The notes: generated from the sequence alone by a model not told the origin. A DNA stretch of 13,508 bases from an uncultured Muribaculaceae bacterium (GCA_910577465.1 CAJTMM010000030.1:1-13508), one strand, 5' to 3'; numbered from the stretch's first letter, positions 1-6,543 are shown. Numbers and translations: made by a program.

Positions 1-93
1 GATCAGGTTCGACACACCGCCGTGGCTTTTGTGTGTCTTGGGGTTTTGTGCGTTTTTCAGAGTAGTGACCTTGTGTGGGGGCTTTATAGCCAT
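1..93 (-). CDS. Partial CDS at left edge, unknown, 5' end only
   Basis: An ATG at 93-91 opens a frame that stays open for 31 codons to the window edge. It begins MAIKPPHKVTTLKN and is rich in Lys, His and Asn. The start lies inside the 3' end of the preceding gene: ATGGCTATAA contains this start and the neighbour's TAA, a 10-base overlap. The capsid and adaptor genes of the same cassette overlap in a similar way, which suggests translational coupling and the same operon. No family is recognisable from 31 residues. By position it could be a further virion or packaging protein, but that is only inference. An open frame of this length can also occur by chance. Confidence 0.4.
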   Translation of the reverse strand, partial: MAIKPPHKVTTLKNAQNPKTHKSHGGVSNLI

Positions 94-539
94 GCGGGCT
101 GTATGGTGGCATCGGTGGCAGCCGGTAGTGTCAGTGCCGACCGTGCGCTCCGTAGGGCGGTGTCGTATTCCTGCCTGAAGGTGTCGCTCAGGTGTGGGTC
201 GGTGCCGGAGTATGCCTCGGCAAGGATGTGCGATGCCATGGCGTGTTCGAGCAATAGGCGCAGTGCTACGGGACTGGTGCCGGGCGGTATGTCTATGTCA
301 GCCTGTAGCAGGTCGTGTCCGGTCACCGGGGATGCATCATCGGTGCCGAGCGAGCAGCCGGTTATGGCGGGTATCAGGGCAAGGCATATCATGCCGAAGG
401 CTCCCCGGGCGAGTGTGGCGAGTGCTTCACGGTGGTCGAGGGTAAGCAGTGCGGGACGGTCGGTTTTCAGATGGTGGCGCAATGCGGCTTCGGCAAGCAC
501 CTGAGTGAGAATCACGTTGATGGATAGTGAGAATGTCAT
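84..539 (-). CDS. Phage head-tail connector-like protein (putative), 151 aa
   Basis: This is a 151-residue protein in the same orientation as the portal and capsid genes, starting 47 bases after the 137-residue gene. Residues 1-45 appear helical and amphipathic. A hydrophobic stretch (about 46-61) follows, then an acidic linker, then a strand-like ADIDIPPG segment leading into a long helix (VALRLLLEHAMASHIL). The C-terminus is again helical (FRQEYDTALRSARSAL). This layout, with an N-terminal helical bundle, a short strand and a second helix of the 'ALRxLLxxxxASHILAEAY' kind, resembles small connector or tail-completion proteins encoded after portal genes in Bacteroidales phages. The resemblance is from memory of the pattern, not a search. 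The sequence AITGC at about 58-62 looks like a lipobox, but it sits far from the N-terminus. No Shine-Dalgarno sequence is seen, which is usual in this phylum. Confidence 0.6.
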   Translation of the reverse strand: MTFSLSINVILTQVLAEAALRHHLKTDRPALLTLDHREALATLARGAFGMICLALIPAITGCSLGTDDASPVTGHDLLQADIDIPPGTSPVALRLLLEHAMASHILAEAYSGTDPHLSDTFRQEYDTALRSARSALTLPAATDATIQPAWL

Positions 540-586
540 GGTATGGGATTTATTATAATGTGAGAAGGGTAAGAGGATTGTTGGCG

Positions 587-1000
587 TTATTCAGCCGTTG
601 CCGTGATGCTACGTGTGTGTTTCAAACGGTGATACAGACGCAGTGCCGTGGCGGGCCGGATAAAGAAGCTCGATGCCTTGCCGTCGGCGAGCACGCGGCT
701 CAAGGCTTCGCTGTCGGGTATGCGGTGGCGTTGCTGCAATGCGGTCACCTTGCCGTACAATTCGCGCCAAAGTGCTCCGGCGCCTTTGCCTTCGCGAGGT
801 ATGAAGCCGCTGCGCCGCATGTAGCGCAGCACGCGCAGAGCGTAATCGAATGACACATAGTAGCCCGGTGCGGGCATAGCGGCGGCTTTACGTGCTATGT
901 AACCCGATGTGACCGGTCCGGTGGCAGTAGCTATCACGGTGCGGCATGCGTCCATGAAGTGACGGTTGCGTGTGTCTGTGAGGAATCTGGAATATCTCAT
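587..1000 (-). CDS. Unrecognised 137-aa protein within phage-like cassette
   Basis: The frame is open much further upstream, into the portal gene. The ATG at 1000-998 is the likely start because it follows the portal stop, an 86-base AT-rich gap and a good promoter. The protein is basic and mostly helical. It contains a compact block with APGYYVSFDYALRVLRYM (about 44-61), then RRSGFIPREGKG, a Trp-containing helix, and a C-terminal SSFFIRPATALRLYHRLKH block. The two similar 'YVSFDYALRVLRYM' and 'FFIRPATALRLYHRL' segments suggest an internal repeat of a strand-helix unit. I do not recognise a named family. The basic charge would fit nucleic-acid binding, but no HTH or zinc motif is clear. Its own promoter sets it apart from the structural genes around it. 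Confidence 0.7.
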   Translation of the reverse strand: MRYSRFLTDTRNRHFMDACRTVIATATGPVTSGYIARKAAAMPAPGYYVSFDYALRVLRYMRRSGFIPREGKGAGALWRELYGKVTALQQRHRIPDSEALSRVLADGKASSFFIRPATALRLYHRLKHTRSITATAE

Positions 1001-1032
1001 CTCTTGACTACAATTAAATTGGTTTGCATTGG

Positions 1033-1065
1033 CAAAATTACAACCATGGGTGTGCAAAATACCAA
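1033..1065 (-). promoter_or_regulatory. Bacteroidetes-type promoter for the 137-aa gene
   Basis: On the minus strand, TAATTTTG (plus 1040-1033) matches the Bacteroidetes -7 consensus TAnnTTTG exactly. TTGG (plus 1065-1062) lies 21 bases upstream as a -33-like element, and the usual spacing is 19-21. The predicted transcript would start near 1026 and leave a leader of about 25 bases before the ATG at 1000. The region is AT-rich and lies between the portal stop and the next gene, the only gap of this size inside the cassette. Confidence 0.5.
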
Positions 1066-1086
1066 CACAACCAATGTAAAAAATAT

Positions 1087-2517
1087 TTAGGGATATGGTG
1101 TGGCTGCAGGGGACTGAGTGTAATTGACCAATCTGTTGCGCTGTAGCCGGAAGGCGTTGTAGCTGTCCAGAATATCGAGTATGGCTATTGCCGATGTACG
1201 TACCTGCGAATCGTATAGCGCTGCAGAGGTGTTGTTGCTCGACAGATGTCCCTGCAGTGCGCCGCTCACGCCCGAAATCTGTTGAAACAGCTGCATCTGC
1301 AGGTTGAGCAACTGATATGCACCCGCACTCTCGCCCGATGCTATCACCTGCTTTGGCTCGCCGTCGCATCTGCCGCGTTCGTAAGGTATTATGCTGTTGC
1401 AGTGTGCCCACAGACGGCCTATCTCCTCCCAGGTATAGCAGTCGGGCTTCTGGTCGATGGGGAATAGCAGCACGCCCTTTGCCGATACGCTCATGATATG
1501 GTCGATGAGCGTTATGAGCCGGTTGATGTAGCGTTGCTGGTCTATGATATCCTCCACGAAGGAGTGTACCTCGCCATCGGTCAGCGGGTAAAATTTTATC
1601 ACAAACGGGTGCATACCGTGGGGATAAGGCGAATCATACTCCTGCAGCACCTCGCCGGTGGGTGTCATGAACCGGCAGTGCCAGCGCATGGTGGTGCGCG
1701 GACGGGTGGTTATGGCGCGTTTACCGGCGGTAGCGCGGCTTTGGTTGGCGGTTGTCACGGCGGTGATGCTGTCGGCAGGCAGTATGTAGTATTCAGCCGT
1801 TTCGGGGTCATGGCATTTCACTATGTTGCGGCTTTCGAGCGTCCAGATTTCTATCACGCGGCAACGTCCGTCGGGAGCCGTGAAAAATTCGGTTGCCACA
1901 CCGTCGCCGATAGGGGTGTCTGTGCCCCGTGACGCTATCTCGGCGTAGATTGCCGCTATGCGGTCGGTACGTGCCTTGTCGCCACCGCCGAAGCGGAGCA
2001 GCATCTCGCGGAGACTCAGGTCGTGCAGCATACCGGTGAGTTCGATGTCCAGACCGCGCGGGTCGCAGAAGCGGTTGATGAAGAAACGGTCGGGGCTGAT
2101 ATTGTCAATCCACGTGCCGGCGCCCGCCATGCGCCGTTCCGACACCACACGCTGTATGGCGCACCCCGATATCAGAAACTCCTCGAGCATGCGGCAGTCC
2201 AGCTCGGTAAGATTGTTGCGTGTGGCTATCTCCGTGTCTACGGCACATAATGCCGCCGCCGTGTCAGCATCGTCGCGCAGCGACGAGCGGAAATTGCCTA
2301 TCACGCACTTCACGAGCTGGCGTATCATATTGTTGGTGAGCGGACGCATTCCGCTCTTCCGGGCATAGTCGCCCTCGCTCATCACCTTGCCGTGGGGCGT
2401 GGTGATTATGTCGGCCCATTGGTTGCCGTAGGTGTACTGCTTGTAGCGCAGGCGCCGTCGGCGCAGTTCCGCTCCACCGCGCCAGGCTTCAAGCGCGAGA
2501 TTAAGTATGTTGTCCAT
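1087..2517 (-). CDS. Phage portal protein (P22-like), 476 aa
   Basis: The portal is the ring at the capsid vertex through which DNA is packaged and released. The call rests on the N-terminal RRRRLRYKQYTYGNQWADII pattern (residues about 20-39), on an Arg/Asn-rich RPLTNNMIRQLVKCVIGNFR helix, on the central IDQQRYINRLITLIDH stem-like helix, and on the final SNNTSAALYDSQVRTSAI segment. All of these are typical of the P22 gp1-type portals found in Bacteroidales phages. At 476 residues it is shorter than P22 gp1 (about 725) and lacks the long C-terminal barrel. The frame is intact with no internal stop. It begins 33 bases after the adaptor-like gene, so the two probably share one transcript. An unusual point is that it lies downstream of the capsid gene rather than upstream. 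Confidence 0.85.
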   Translation of the reverse strand: MDNILNLALEAWRGGAELRRRRLRYKQYTYGNQWADIITTPHGKVMSEGDYARKSGMRPLTNNMIRQLVKCVIGNFRSSLRDDADTAAALCAVDTEIATRNNLTELDCRMLEEFLISGCAIQRVVSERRMAGAGTWIDNISPDRFFINRFCDPRGLDIELTGMLHDLSLREMLLRFGGGDKARTDRIAAIYAEIASRGTDTPIGDGVATEFFTAPDGRCRVIEIWTLESRNIVKCHDPETAEYYILPADSITAVTTANQSRATAGKRAITTRPRTTMRWHCRFMTPTGEVLQEYDSPYPHGMHPFVIKFYPLTDGEVHSFVEDIIDQQRYINRLITLIDHIMSVSAKGVLLFPIDQKPDCYTWEEIGRLWAHCNSIIPYERGRCDGEPKQVIASGESAGAYQLLNLQMQLFQQISGVSGALQGHLSSNNTSAALYDSQVRTSAIAILDILDSYNAFRLQRNRLVNYTQSPAATPYP

Positions 2518-2550
2518 AGTTTGTAAAAAGTAAGGTGAGAAGGAATATGA

Positions 2551-3096
2551 TCAGTCGAGATTCAGTGGCATATCTGCCAGCATCTGTTCGGTAAGCAGGT
2601 ACGTGCCTTCGGGTGGTTCGGTTACGGCGAGCACTCTCGACGGTCCTTTGGCATCCACGGGCGGAGTGTACAGCATCATACGGTCGGGGTATATCACCGC
2701 CACCGGACGGCACACTCCTCCACGGCTGTAGGGCGATGTCTGAGCCACGGCTTCGGCACACTCATGGTCTGCCACTATCACTGCCGGGCGGTGCCATCCC
2801 TCCATCTCCACCGATACCACGCGCAGGCATCCTGCCGGCAGCTTGACCATACCCGCGCCATCGGGGGCGCGGGTCATGGTCAGTCCGTGAGCTATGTCGG
2901 TGAGCGGCAGAGTGTCGACGGGAGCGGTGGCGAGTTCACGCATGTACCATGCCCTGAGCTCGCGCAGCAGGTAAGTGTCCATGTCTATGCCGTCGGTGCG
3001 TGTTATCACACAGTCGGTGCGCAGCGGTTCCAAACGGCTCCGCAGCTTCCACTCCTCAAGCAGACGGGCTTCGGTGTAGGGGATGACGGTTACCAT
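2551..3096 (-). CDS. Head-tail adaptor-like protein, 181 aa
   Basis: This 181-residue protein is encoded between the capsid and portal genes. Its ATG overlaps the capsid stop (ATGGTAA, a 7-base overlap), a classic sign of coupled translation. Residues 1-60 are helical (TEARLLEEWKLRSRLEPL, then YLLRELRAWYMREL). The middle has the pattern VKLPAGCLRVVSVEMEGWHRP (about 84-104), the 'LPxxxLRxxSxxMxGWxRP' signature seen in adaptor or gatekeeper proteins of Bacteroidales phages (T7 gp11 and P22 gp4 are functional analogues). The C-terminus has strands followed by a short helix. The role in joining portal to tail is inferred from this pattern and from the neighbouring genes. There is no enzymatic motif. 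Confidence 0.7.
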   Translation of the reverse strand: MVTVIPYTEARLLEEWKLRSRLEPLRTDCVITRTDGIDMDTYLLRELRAWYMRELATAPVDTLPLTDIAHGLTMTRAPDGAGMVKLPAGCLRVVSVEMEGWHRPAVIVADHECAEAVAQTSPYSRGGVCRPVAVIYPDRMMLYTPPVDAKGPSRVLAVTEPPEGTYLLTEQMLADMPLNLD

Positions 3097-4379
3097 GAGC
3101 CAGTGATGCGTACGTGAGCCTTGGGATGACGGAGCACCAGACAGCTCGCTTCGGTTGCTACGATGGCGTCGGTATTGCGCACGCCCGATTTCTTGAGGTC
3201 AAGATGCTCCACCTTGAAGGGCACGTGGGTGTATTTGGTGAGATACTGCGGGTCTATGATCATGCCGTCGGCACTGTGCCCGCATTGGTCGAATATCTCG
3301 CTGTGTATCACATAGAGCGCGCCGAACTTCGAGCGTACCTCATTGAAGTCTATGCCCCATCGGGTCACGGTGTCGCTCGCCGTTATCATCTTGGTGTAGT
3401 CCATGGCGTTGATTGCCTGTATAAGGTCGGACCCCGCAACGAGAATCTTGCGCGACGAACCTGCGCAATCGCCCGTAAACGCGCTCCGCATCATGGACAG
3501 CAGGGCATCCTGATTGAAGCCTGTGAGCGTCACGGCAAGCTCCGTCTCTGCCTGATGCCATATACCTTGGGTAAATAGTACCTCATCGAAATTCTTGGGG
3601 TCGGTAAGCCGGGCTTTTACCCCAAACAGGAAATTCTTCTCCATACCCATGCGCATGTCCATTATCGCCACCTCTTCCTGGTCCGAGAAACTCCAGCCCA
3701 CCTCCTTGGCTGATAGTTTGGCAAATGCCGATTGCTCCACCTGAGCCTTGAATATCTGGCAGTAGTTGCTTGATTTCACAGGAAGAGCCTCGAACTGCGG
3801 TGTCTGCACATCCAGCTCGCTTGCCGCGCGTCCCATGCGCACCAGTGTCGAGCCTTCATCAATGGCGGGGATGGCAGTGGCGTTGTCACCGCCGTGGTTA
3901 AGCGCTATCACCTTCAATCCGGTTCCTCCCGCGGCACCCTCCACCACGTATAGCACCAGATATGAGTCGGGTTTAGCTTCGTCGTCGCTGCCGAGAGCTT
4001 CGGGCACGAGTAGTGTTTCGGTAGCGGCAAACATACTGTCGTTGTCGGTGCGGAGCAGGAACACGGGGCGTCCGCTGTAGGTCGAGCCCTTTACAGCCGT
4101 GGGTGCCGCCGTGATGGTGCTTTGGACCGGTTTGGTGTCGACAGAGTAATAGTCGACCACCATCGATGATGCCTGACGCGCTCCTATCATGCGCGATATC
4201 TGGTCGACAGGCGTTGACATAGGCCGTACCCGCACTATGCGGCGGTCTATCTCGTTGAGTACAAGCGAAGGGGATCCCTCGCGCATGGCAGCGGTGGTAA
4301 GGGGTCCGTCCACCACATGGCTTCCGCCGGCATTGCCGGCAATAATTGCTGTGCTTTTAATCGTTGTGTTGTTTTCCAT
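3090..4379 (-). CDS. Phage major capsid protein, HK97-fold type, 429 aa
   Basis: This is the putative shell protein of a phage-like particle. The N-terminal arm (about 1-40) ends in LNEIDRRIVRVRPMSTPVDQI, the 'xPMxTPVDQISRMIGxR' region typical of SU10/DUF5309-like capsid proteins. A central domain contains FKAQVEQSAFAKLSAKEVGW and the helix EEVAIMDMRMGMEKNFLFG. The C-terminal part has the KILVAGSDLIQAIN helix, FGALYVIHSEIFD, and closes with TEASCLVLRHPKAHVRI, a common ending for this family. At 429 residues it is full length and has no frameshift. It starts 40 bases after the scaffold-like gene behind an AT-rich leader. No separate maturation protease is visible nearby, so the protein may assemble without a cleaved delta domain. 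Confidence 0.88.
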   Translation of the reverse strand: MENNTTIKSTAIIAGNAGGSHVVDGPLTTAAMREGSPSLVLNEIDRRIVRVRPMSTPVDQISRMIGARQASSMVVDYYSVDTKPVQSTITAAPTAVKGSTYSGRPVFLLRTDNDSMFAATETLLVPEALGSDDEAKPDSYLVLYVVEGAAGGTGLKVIALNHGGDNATAIPAIDEGSTLVRMGRAASELDVQTPQFEALPVKSSNYCQIFKAQVEQSAFAKLSAKEVGWSFSDQEEVAIMDMRMGMEKNFLFGVKARLTDPKNFDEVLFTQGIWHQAETELAVTLTGFNQDALLSMMRSAFTGDCAGSSRKILVAGSDLIQAINAMDYTKMITASDTVTRWGIDFNEVRSKFGALYVIHSEIFDQCGHSADGMIIDPQYLTKYTHVPFKVEHLDLKKSGVRNTDAIVATEASCLVLRHPKAHVRITGSW

Positions 4380-4419
4380 AATAATAAGAATTTAAAATAG
4401 GGTTAGTAAGAAATTCGAT

Positions 4420-4758
4420 TCAATCCCACACTCCGGGGCGCAATCCCGACAGAAAACCGTCGGCGGGATTCGCTGTGCTGTCAGTGGTCGGTGCTGCCGT
4501 GCTTTCAAACAGTGCCGGAGCCTGCATCAGGTTCTCTATCGCTTCGTTGCGTCCGCGCATGTACCCCCGCTGCTCGGCTTCGGCGAGAAGCCTTTGCAAC
4601 TCGGCATTGTCGGGAGCTGCAGGCTCCGGTTGCTGTGCAGTCGCGGTCGGTGTTGCATCGGGTTGAGGAGCGTCATCGGGAGATGTCAGTGCCTGATTCT
4701 CGGACTGTGTTGCGATGACGGGAGTGTCATCGGTCGGTTGTTGTGTGTTTTCGTTCAT
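4420..4758 (-). CDS. Small acidic scaffold-like protein, 112 aa
   Basis: This is the first gene of the phage-like cassette, directly upstream of the capsid gene. Residues 1-50 are disordered and rich in Thr, Pro, Ala, Gln and Asp. Residues about 51-80 form a charged helix (AELQRLLAEAEQRGYMRGRN) with coiled-coil character. A short linker leads to a conserved-looking tail, FLSGLRPGVWD. Size, acidity, one coiled coil and position immediately before the capsid gene are the features of a capsid-assembly scaffold or capsid-associated protein, which is the inferred role. The sequence itself shows no catalytic motif. Confidence 0.65.
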   Translation of the reverse strand: MNENTQQPTDDTPVIATQSENQALTSPDDAPQPDATPTATAQQPEPAAPDNAELQRLLAEAEQRGYMRGRNEAIENLMQAPALFESTAAPTTDSTANPADGFLSGLRPGVWD

Positions 4759-4797
4759 AGTTCAGATAGTTTTTAGTATTGTTGAATTGCTACGCTG

Positions 4798-4805
4798 CAA
4801 AGTTA
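4798..4805 (-). promoter_or_regulatory. -7-like element for the phage-like cassette
   Basis: On the minus strand this reads TAACTTTG, an exact match to the Bacteroidetes -7 consensus TAnnTTTG, 40 bases upstream of the scaffold-like ATG. No convincing -33 TTTG is seen at the expected distance. It faces away from the birA promoter, making a divergent control region of about 146 bases. Confidence 0.4.
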
Positions 4806-4834
4806 AGGTCGTGACAGGGGGTGTACCATGCGAA

Positions 4835-4869
4835 TTTGTCACACTTGATACAAAAAAAGATTAACTTTG
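4835..4869 (+). promoter_or_regulatory. Promoter of birA
   Basis: TAACTTTG at 4862-4869 matches the Bacteroidetes -7 consensus. TTTG at 4835-4838 is a candidate -33 element with a 23-base gap, slightly longer than the usual 19-21. The predicted leader before the birA ATG at 4905 is about 30 bases. A short inverted pair (GTGACA at 4811-4816, TGTCAC at 4837-4842) overlaps the -33 region and could be an operator. Confidence 0.45.
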
Positions 4870-4904
4870 TGCCACCGAATCATTCTTCCAAGTCCCTTTG
4901 AATC

Positions 4905-5657
4905 ATGCCTACAGCTCCATACATCACATATCTTCAGGAAGTTACCTCGACAAATACCTACATGGCAGCGCATGCCGCCGATATGACACACGGCAGTGTA
5001 GTTGCCGCCCATAGCCAGATAGCAGGACGCGGGCAGCGTGGCAACACGTGGGAGTCGCAACCCGGCATGAACGTGACCATGTCCATGATGCTGCACCCTA
5101 AGGAGGTGTCGGCGCGTGAGCAGTTTCTTGTGTCGGAAGCGGTGGCGGCGGGGGTGGCTCTGACATTACGCCGGTATCTCGGCGACGATGCCGGTGTGTG
5201 CGTCAAATGGCCCAACGACATATATGTCCATGATCGCAAGATATGCGGCATACTGATTGAAAATGTTTTGGCGGGCAGCTCCATAGCCCGCAGCATAGCA
5301 GGCATAGGGCTTAATGTCAACCAGCGGCAGTTCCTATCCGATGCGCCAAATCCCGTGTCGATGTTCCAGATTGCAGGACGTGAGTTTCCCCTCGACGGGA
5401 TATTGGATAGTGTGCGCCGCGATATCCTCGAGCTGTATGAACGCTATATAGCCACTGCCGACCACGAAGGGCTCCACCGCCTGTACACTTCCATGCTGTG
5501 GCGGCGCACCGGCATGTACCCCTACCTCGACACCGCCACCGGCAACCGGTTCACCGCCACCATCCATGATGTAGCCCTAACCGGCCACATCACCCTCCGC
5601 GACACCGAGGGCACCCTCCGCCGCTACGCCTTCAAGGAGGTAGCAGCCATCATCTGA
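4905..5657 (+). CDS. birA: Biotin-[acetyl-CoA-carboxylase] ligase, catalytic form without HTH
   Basis: This enzyme activates biotin with ATP to biotinyl-AMP and transfers it to a lysine of biotin carboxyl carrier proteins in the cytoplasm. The motifs are all present: the STNTYM start of the fold (15-20), the biotinyl-AMP loop GRGQRGNTW (41-49), the substrate site KWPNDIYV (101-108), KICGILIE (112-119, whose Lys112 corresponds to the catalytic lysine of E. coli BirA), GIGLNVNQ (133-140), and a C-terminal SH3-like domain (about 205-250). At 250 residues it is a monofunctional class I ligase. It begins at the catalytic domain and lacks the winged-helix repressor domain, so it should not regulate its own operon. 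It is a housekeeping gene, transcribed alone, divergent from the phage-like cassette and convergent with the sialic-acid operon. Confidence 0.96.
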   Translation: MPTAPYITYLQEVTSTNTYMAAHAADMTHGSVVAAHSQIAGRGQRGNTWESQPGMNVTMSMMLHPKEVSAREQFLVSEAVAAGVALTLRRYLGDDAGVCVKWPNDIYVHDRKICGILIENVLAGSSIARSIAGIGLNVNQRQFLSDAPNPVSMFQIAGREFPLDGILDSVRRDILELYERYIATADHEGLHRLYTSMLWRRTGMYPYLDTATGNRFTATIHDVALTGHITLRDTEGTLRRYAFKEVAAII

Positions 5658-5691
5658 CCCCACGTATTAATAGGCAGGATATGATGATAAA

Positions 5692-5729
5692 AAACGGCAA
5701 GGTCGCGTGTGTTGTGGACCTTGCCGTTT
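5692..5729. terminator. Bidirectional intrinsic terminator
   Basis: There is a perfect 13-bp stem: AAACGGCAAGGTC at 5692-5704 pairs with GACCTTGCCGTTT at 5717-5729, with a 12-base loop. On the minus strand the stem is followed by an uninterrupted T-run (plus 5694-5689 region, reading TTTTTTATC), which suits termination of the sialic-acid operon. On the plus strand a weaker TTTCTTGTG tail follows and can serve birA. It sits exactly between the two convergent stop codons. Confidence 0.85.
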
Positions 5730-5752
5730 CTTGTGTATTGTGGCGGGGCTAT

Positions 5753-6517
5753 TTAAAAATCCCGGTATAGGTTGGGCCGGCACAGGTCGTGCAGCAGGTC
5801 GGCATAGTCCGATGCTATGTCGCGTGCAAACCGTGCTCCCTTCTCAGCCGTGGCAGCTGCCGGCGAGCCTATGCCGGTGTCACGGCTCACCATGCCCCAG
5901 TTGCGTGGCAGCCAAGCTATACCGCGACGCAGGGTGTCGGGTGCAAAACCGCCAGACTTGCCGTCGCCGGCTTCGGCAAGGTTCACCAATTCGGGGTGGT
6001 AGTGCATCATCACCGACGTTTCCAGCTCATCGGCGTGGTCGCCAGGGGTGTCGAAATACTCACGGGCAGGGCGCACCTTAAACCACTCGCTTGTGGCTAT
6101 AAGCATGTCGGGCATCGCCAGGGCGAGGTCGCGTATCATGTTTTTGAATGTGTTGCCGCCGTGTCCGTTGATTATGAGCAGCCGGCGTATGCCTTGTCCG
6201 TAGAGCGATTCGGCAATGTCGGTCAATATGGCACGCTGGGTCTCGTAGCGTGCGTGCACGCAGAATTTCAGTTCGCGTTGTCCAGGATTCTGCGACCCCA
6301 GGGTGACAGGTGGCATCACCATGGCGTTGAGTCCGTAGCGTTCGCGCGCTATCACCGCTGCGTCCACAGCTATGTCGTGGCTCAGTATGGCATCCGTGAG
6401 ATAGGGCAGATGCAGGTTATGGGGTTCGGTGGCGCCCCATGGCAATATGGCTATACGGTAGTCGATGTCGCGGGTGGTTCCGTAGTTGCTTACCGATAGG
6501 TCTATATCTTTATGCAT
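5753..6517 (-). CDS. Creatininase-family metallo-amidohydrolase, 254 aa
   Basis: This is a member of the creatininase superfamily (PF02633), enzymes that open cyclic amides or hydrolyse formamides with a divalent-metal centre. The N-terminal LPWGATEPHNLHLPYLTD motif carries Glu31, His33 and Asp42, with the same spacing as the metal ligands Glu34, His36 and Asp45 of Pseudomonas creatininase. NGHGGN (117-122) provides His119. HADELETS (161-168) is the second signature, with Glu166 conserved. The second ligand found in true creatininase after the NGH motif (NGHYEN) is replaced by Gly-Gly-Asn, as in most other subfamilies, so creatinine is probably not the substrate. There is no signal peptide, so it is cytoplasmic. 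It is the last gene of the sialic-acid operon, 26 bases after the esterase-mutarotase gene, with the terminator behind it. Its real substrate is unknown; an amide related to sialic acids or amino sugars is the contextual guess. Confidence 0.9.
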   Translation of the reverse strand: MHKDIDLSVSNYGTTRDIDYRIAILPWGATEPHNLHLPYLTDAILSHDIAVDAAVIARERYGLNAMVMPPVTLGSQNPGQRELKFCVHARYETQRAILTDIAESLYGQGIRRLLIINGHGGNTFKNMIRDLALAMPDMLIATSEWFKVRPAREYFDTPGDHADELETSVMMHYHPELVNLAEAGDGKSGGFAPDTLRRGIAWLPRNWGMVSRDTGIGSPAAATAEKGARFARDIASDYADLLHDLCRPNLYRDF

Positions 6518-6532
6518 AGGTTCACAATCTGT

Positions 6533-6540
6533 GGGGGGGG
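6533..6540. repeat. Homopolymer of eight G (C on the coding strand)
   Basis: Eight consecutive G residues on the plus strand lie in the 26-base spacer between the stop of the three-module esterase gene and the start of the creatininase-like gene. On the transcribed strand they form C8 about 15 bases before the ATG. Such tracts are prone to slippage. Here they could alter the translation-initiation region but not a reading frame. Confidence 0.6.
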
Positions 6541-6543
6541 ATT

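Noticed and set aside
354..368. Lipobox-like AITGC in the connector-like protein, suggesting a lipoprotein or spanin
   Set aside because: It lies about 60 residues from the start after a helical, charged N-terminus. A restart at the internal Met would leave a very short signal without basic residues.
22..504. Plus-strand open frame of 160 codons opposite the connector-like gene
   Set aside because: Its composition is rich in Ser, Arg, Cys and Ala as expected of an antisense shadow. The minus-strand gene fits the operon direction and spacing.
1001..1411. Upstream extension of the 137-aa gene's open frame into the portal gene (274 codons in total)
   Set aside because: The extra 137 codons overlap the portal C-terminal region in another frame and have a low-complexity, non-protein-like composition. 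The ATG at 1000 follows a good promoter.
5692..5729. The hairpin after birA considered as a phage attachment site or small RNA
   Set aside because: A perfect stem with a T-run between two convergent stops is fully explained as a shared terminator, and no matching repeat was seen elsewhere in the window.
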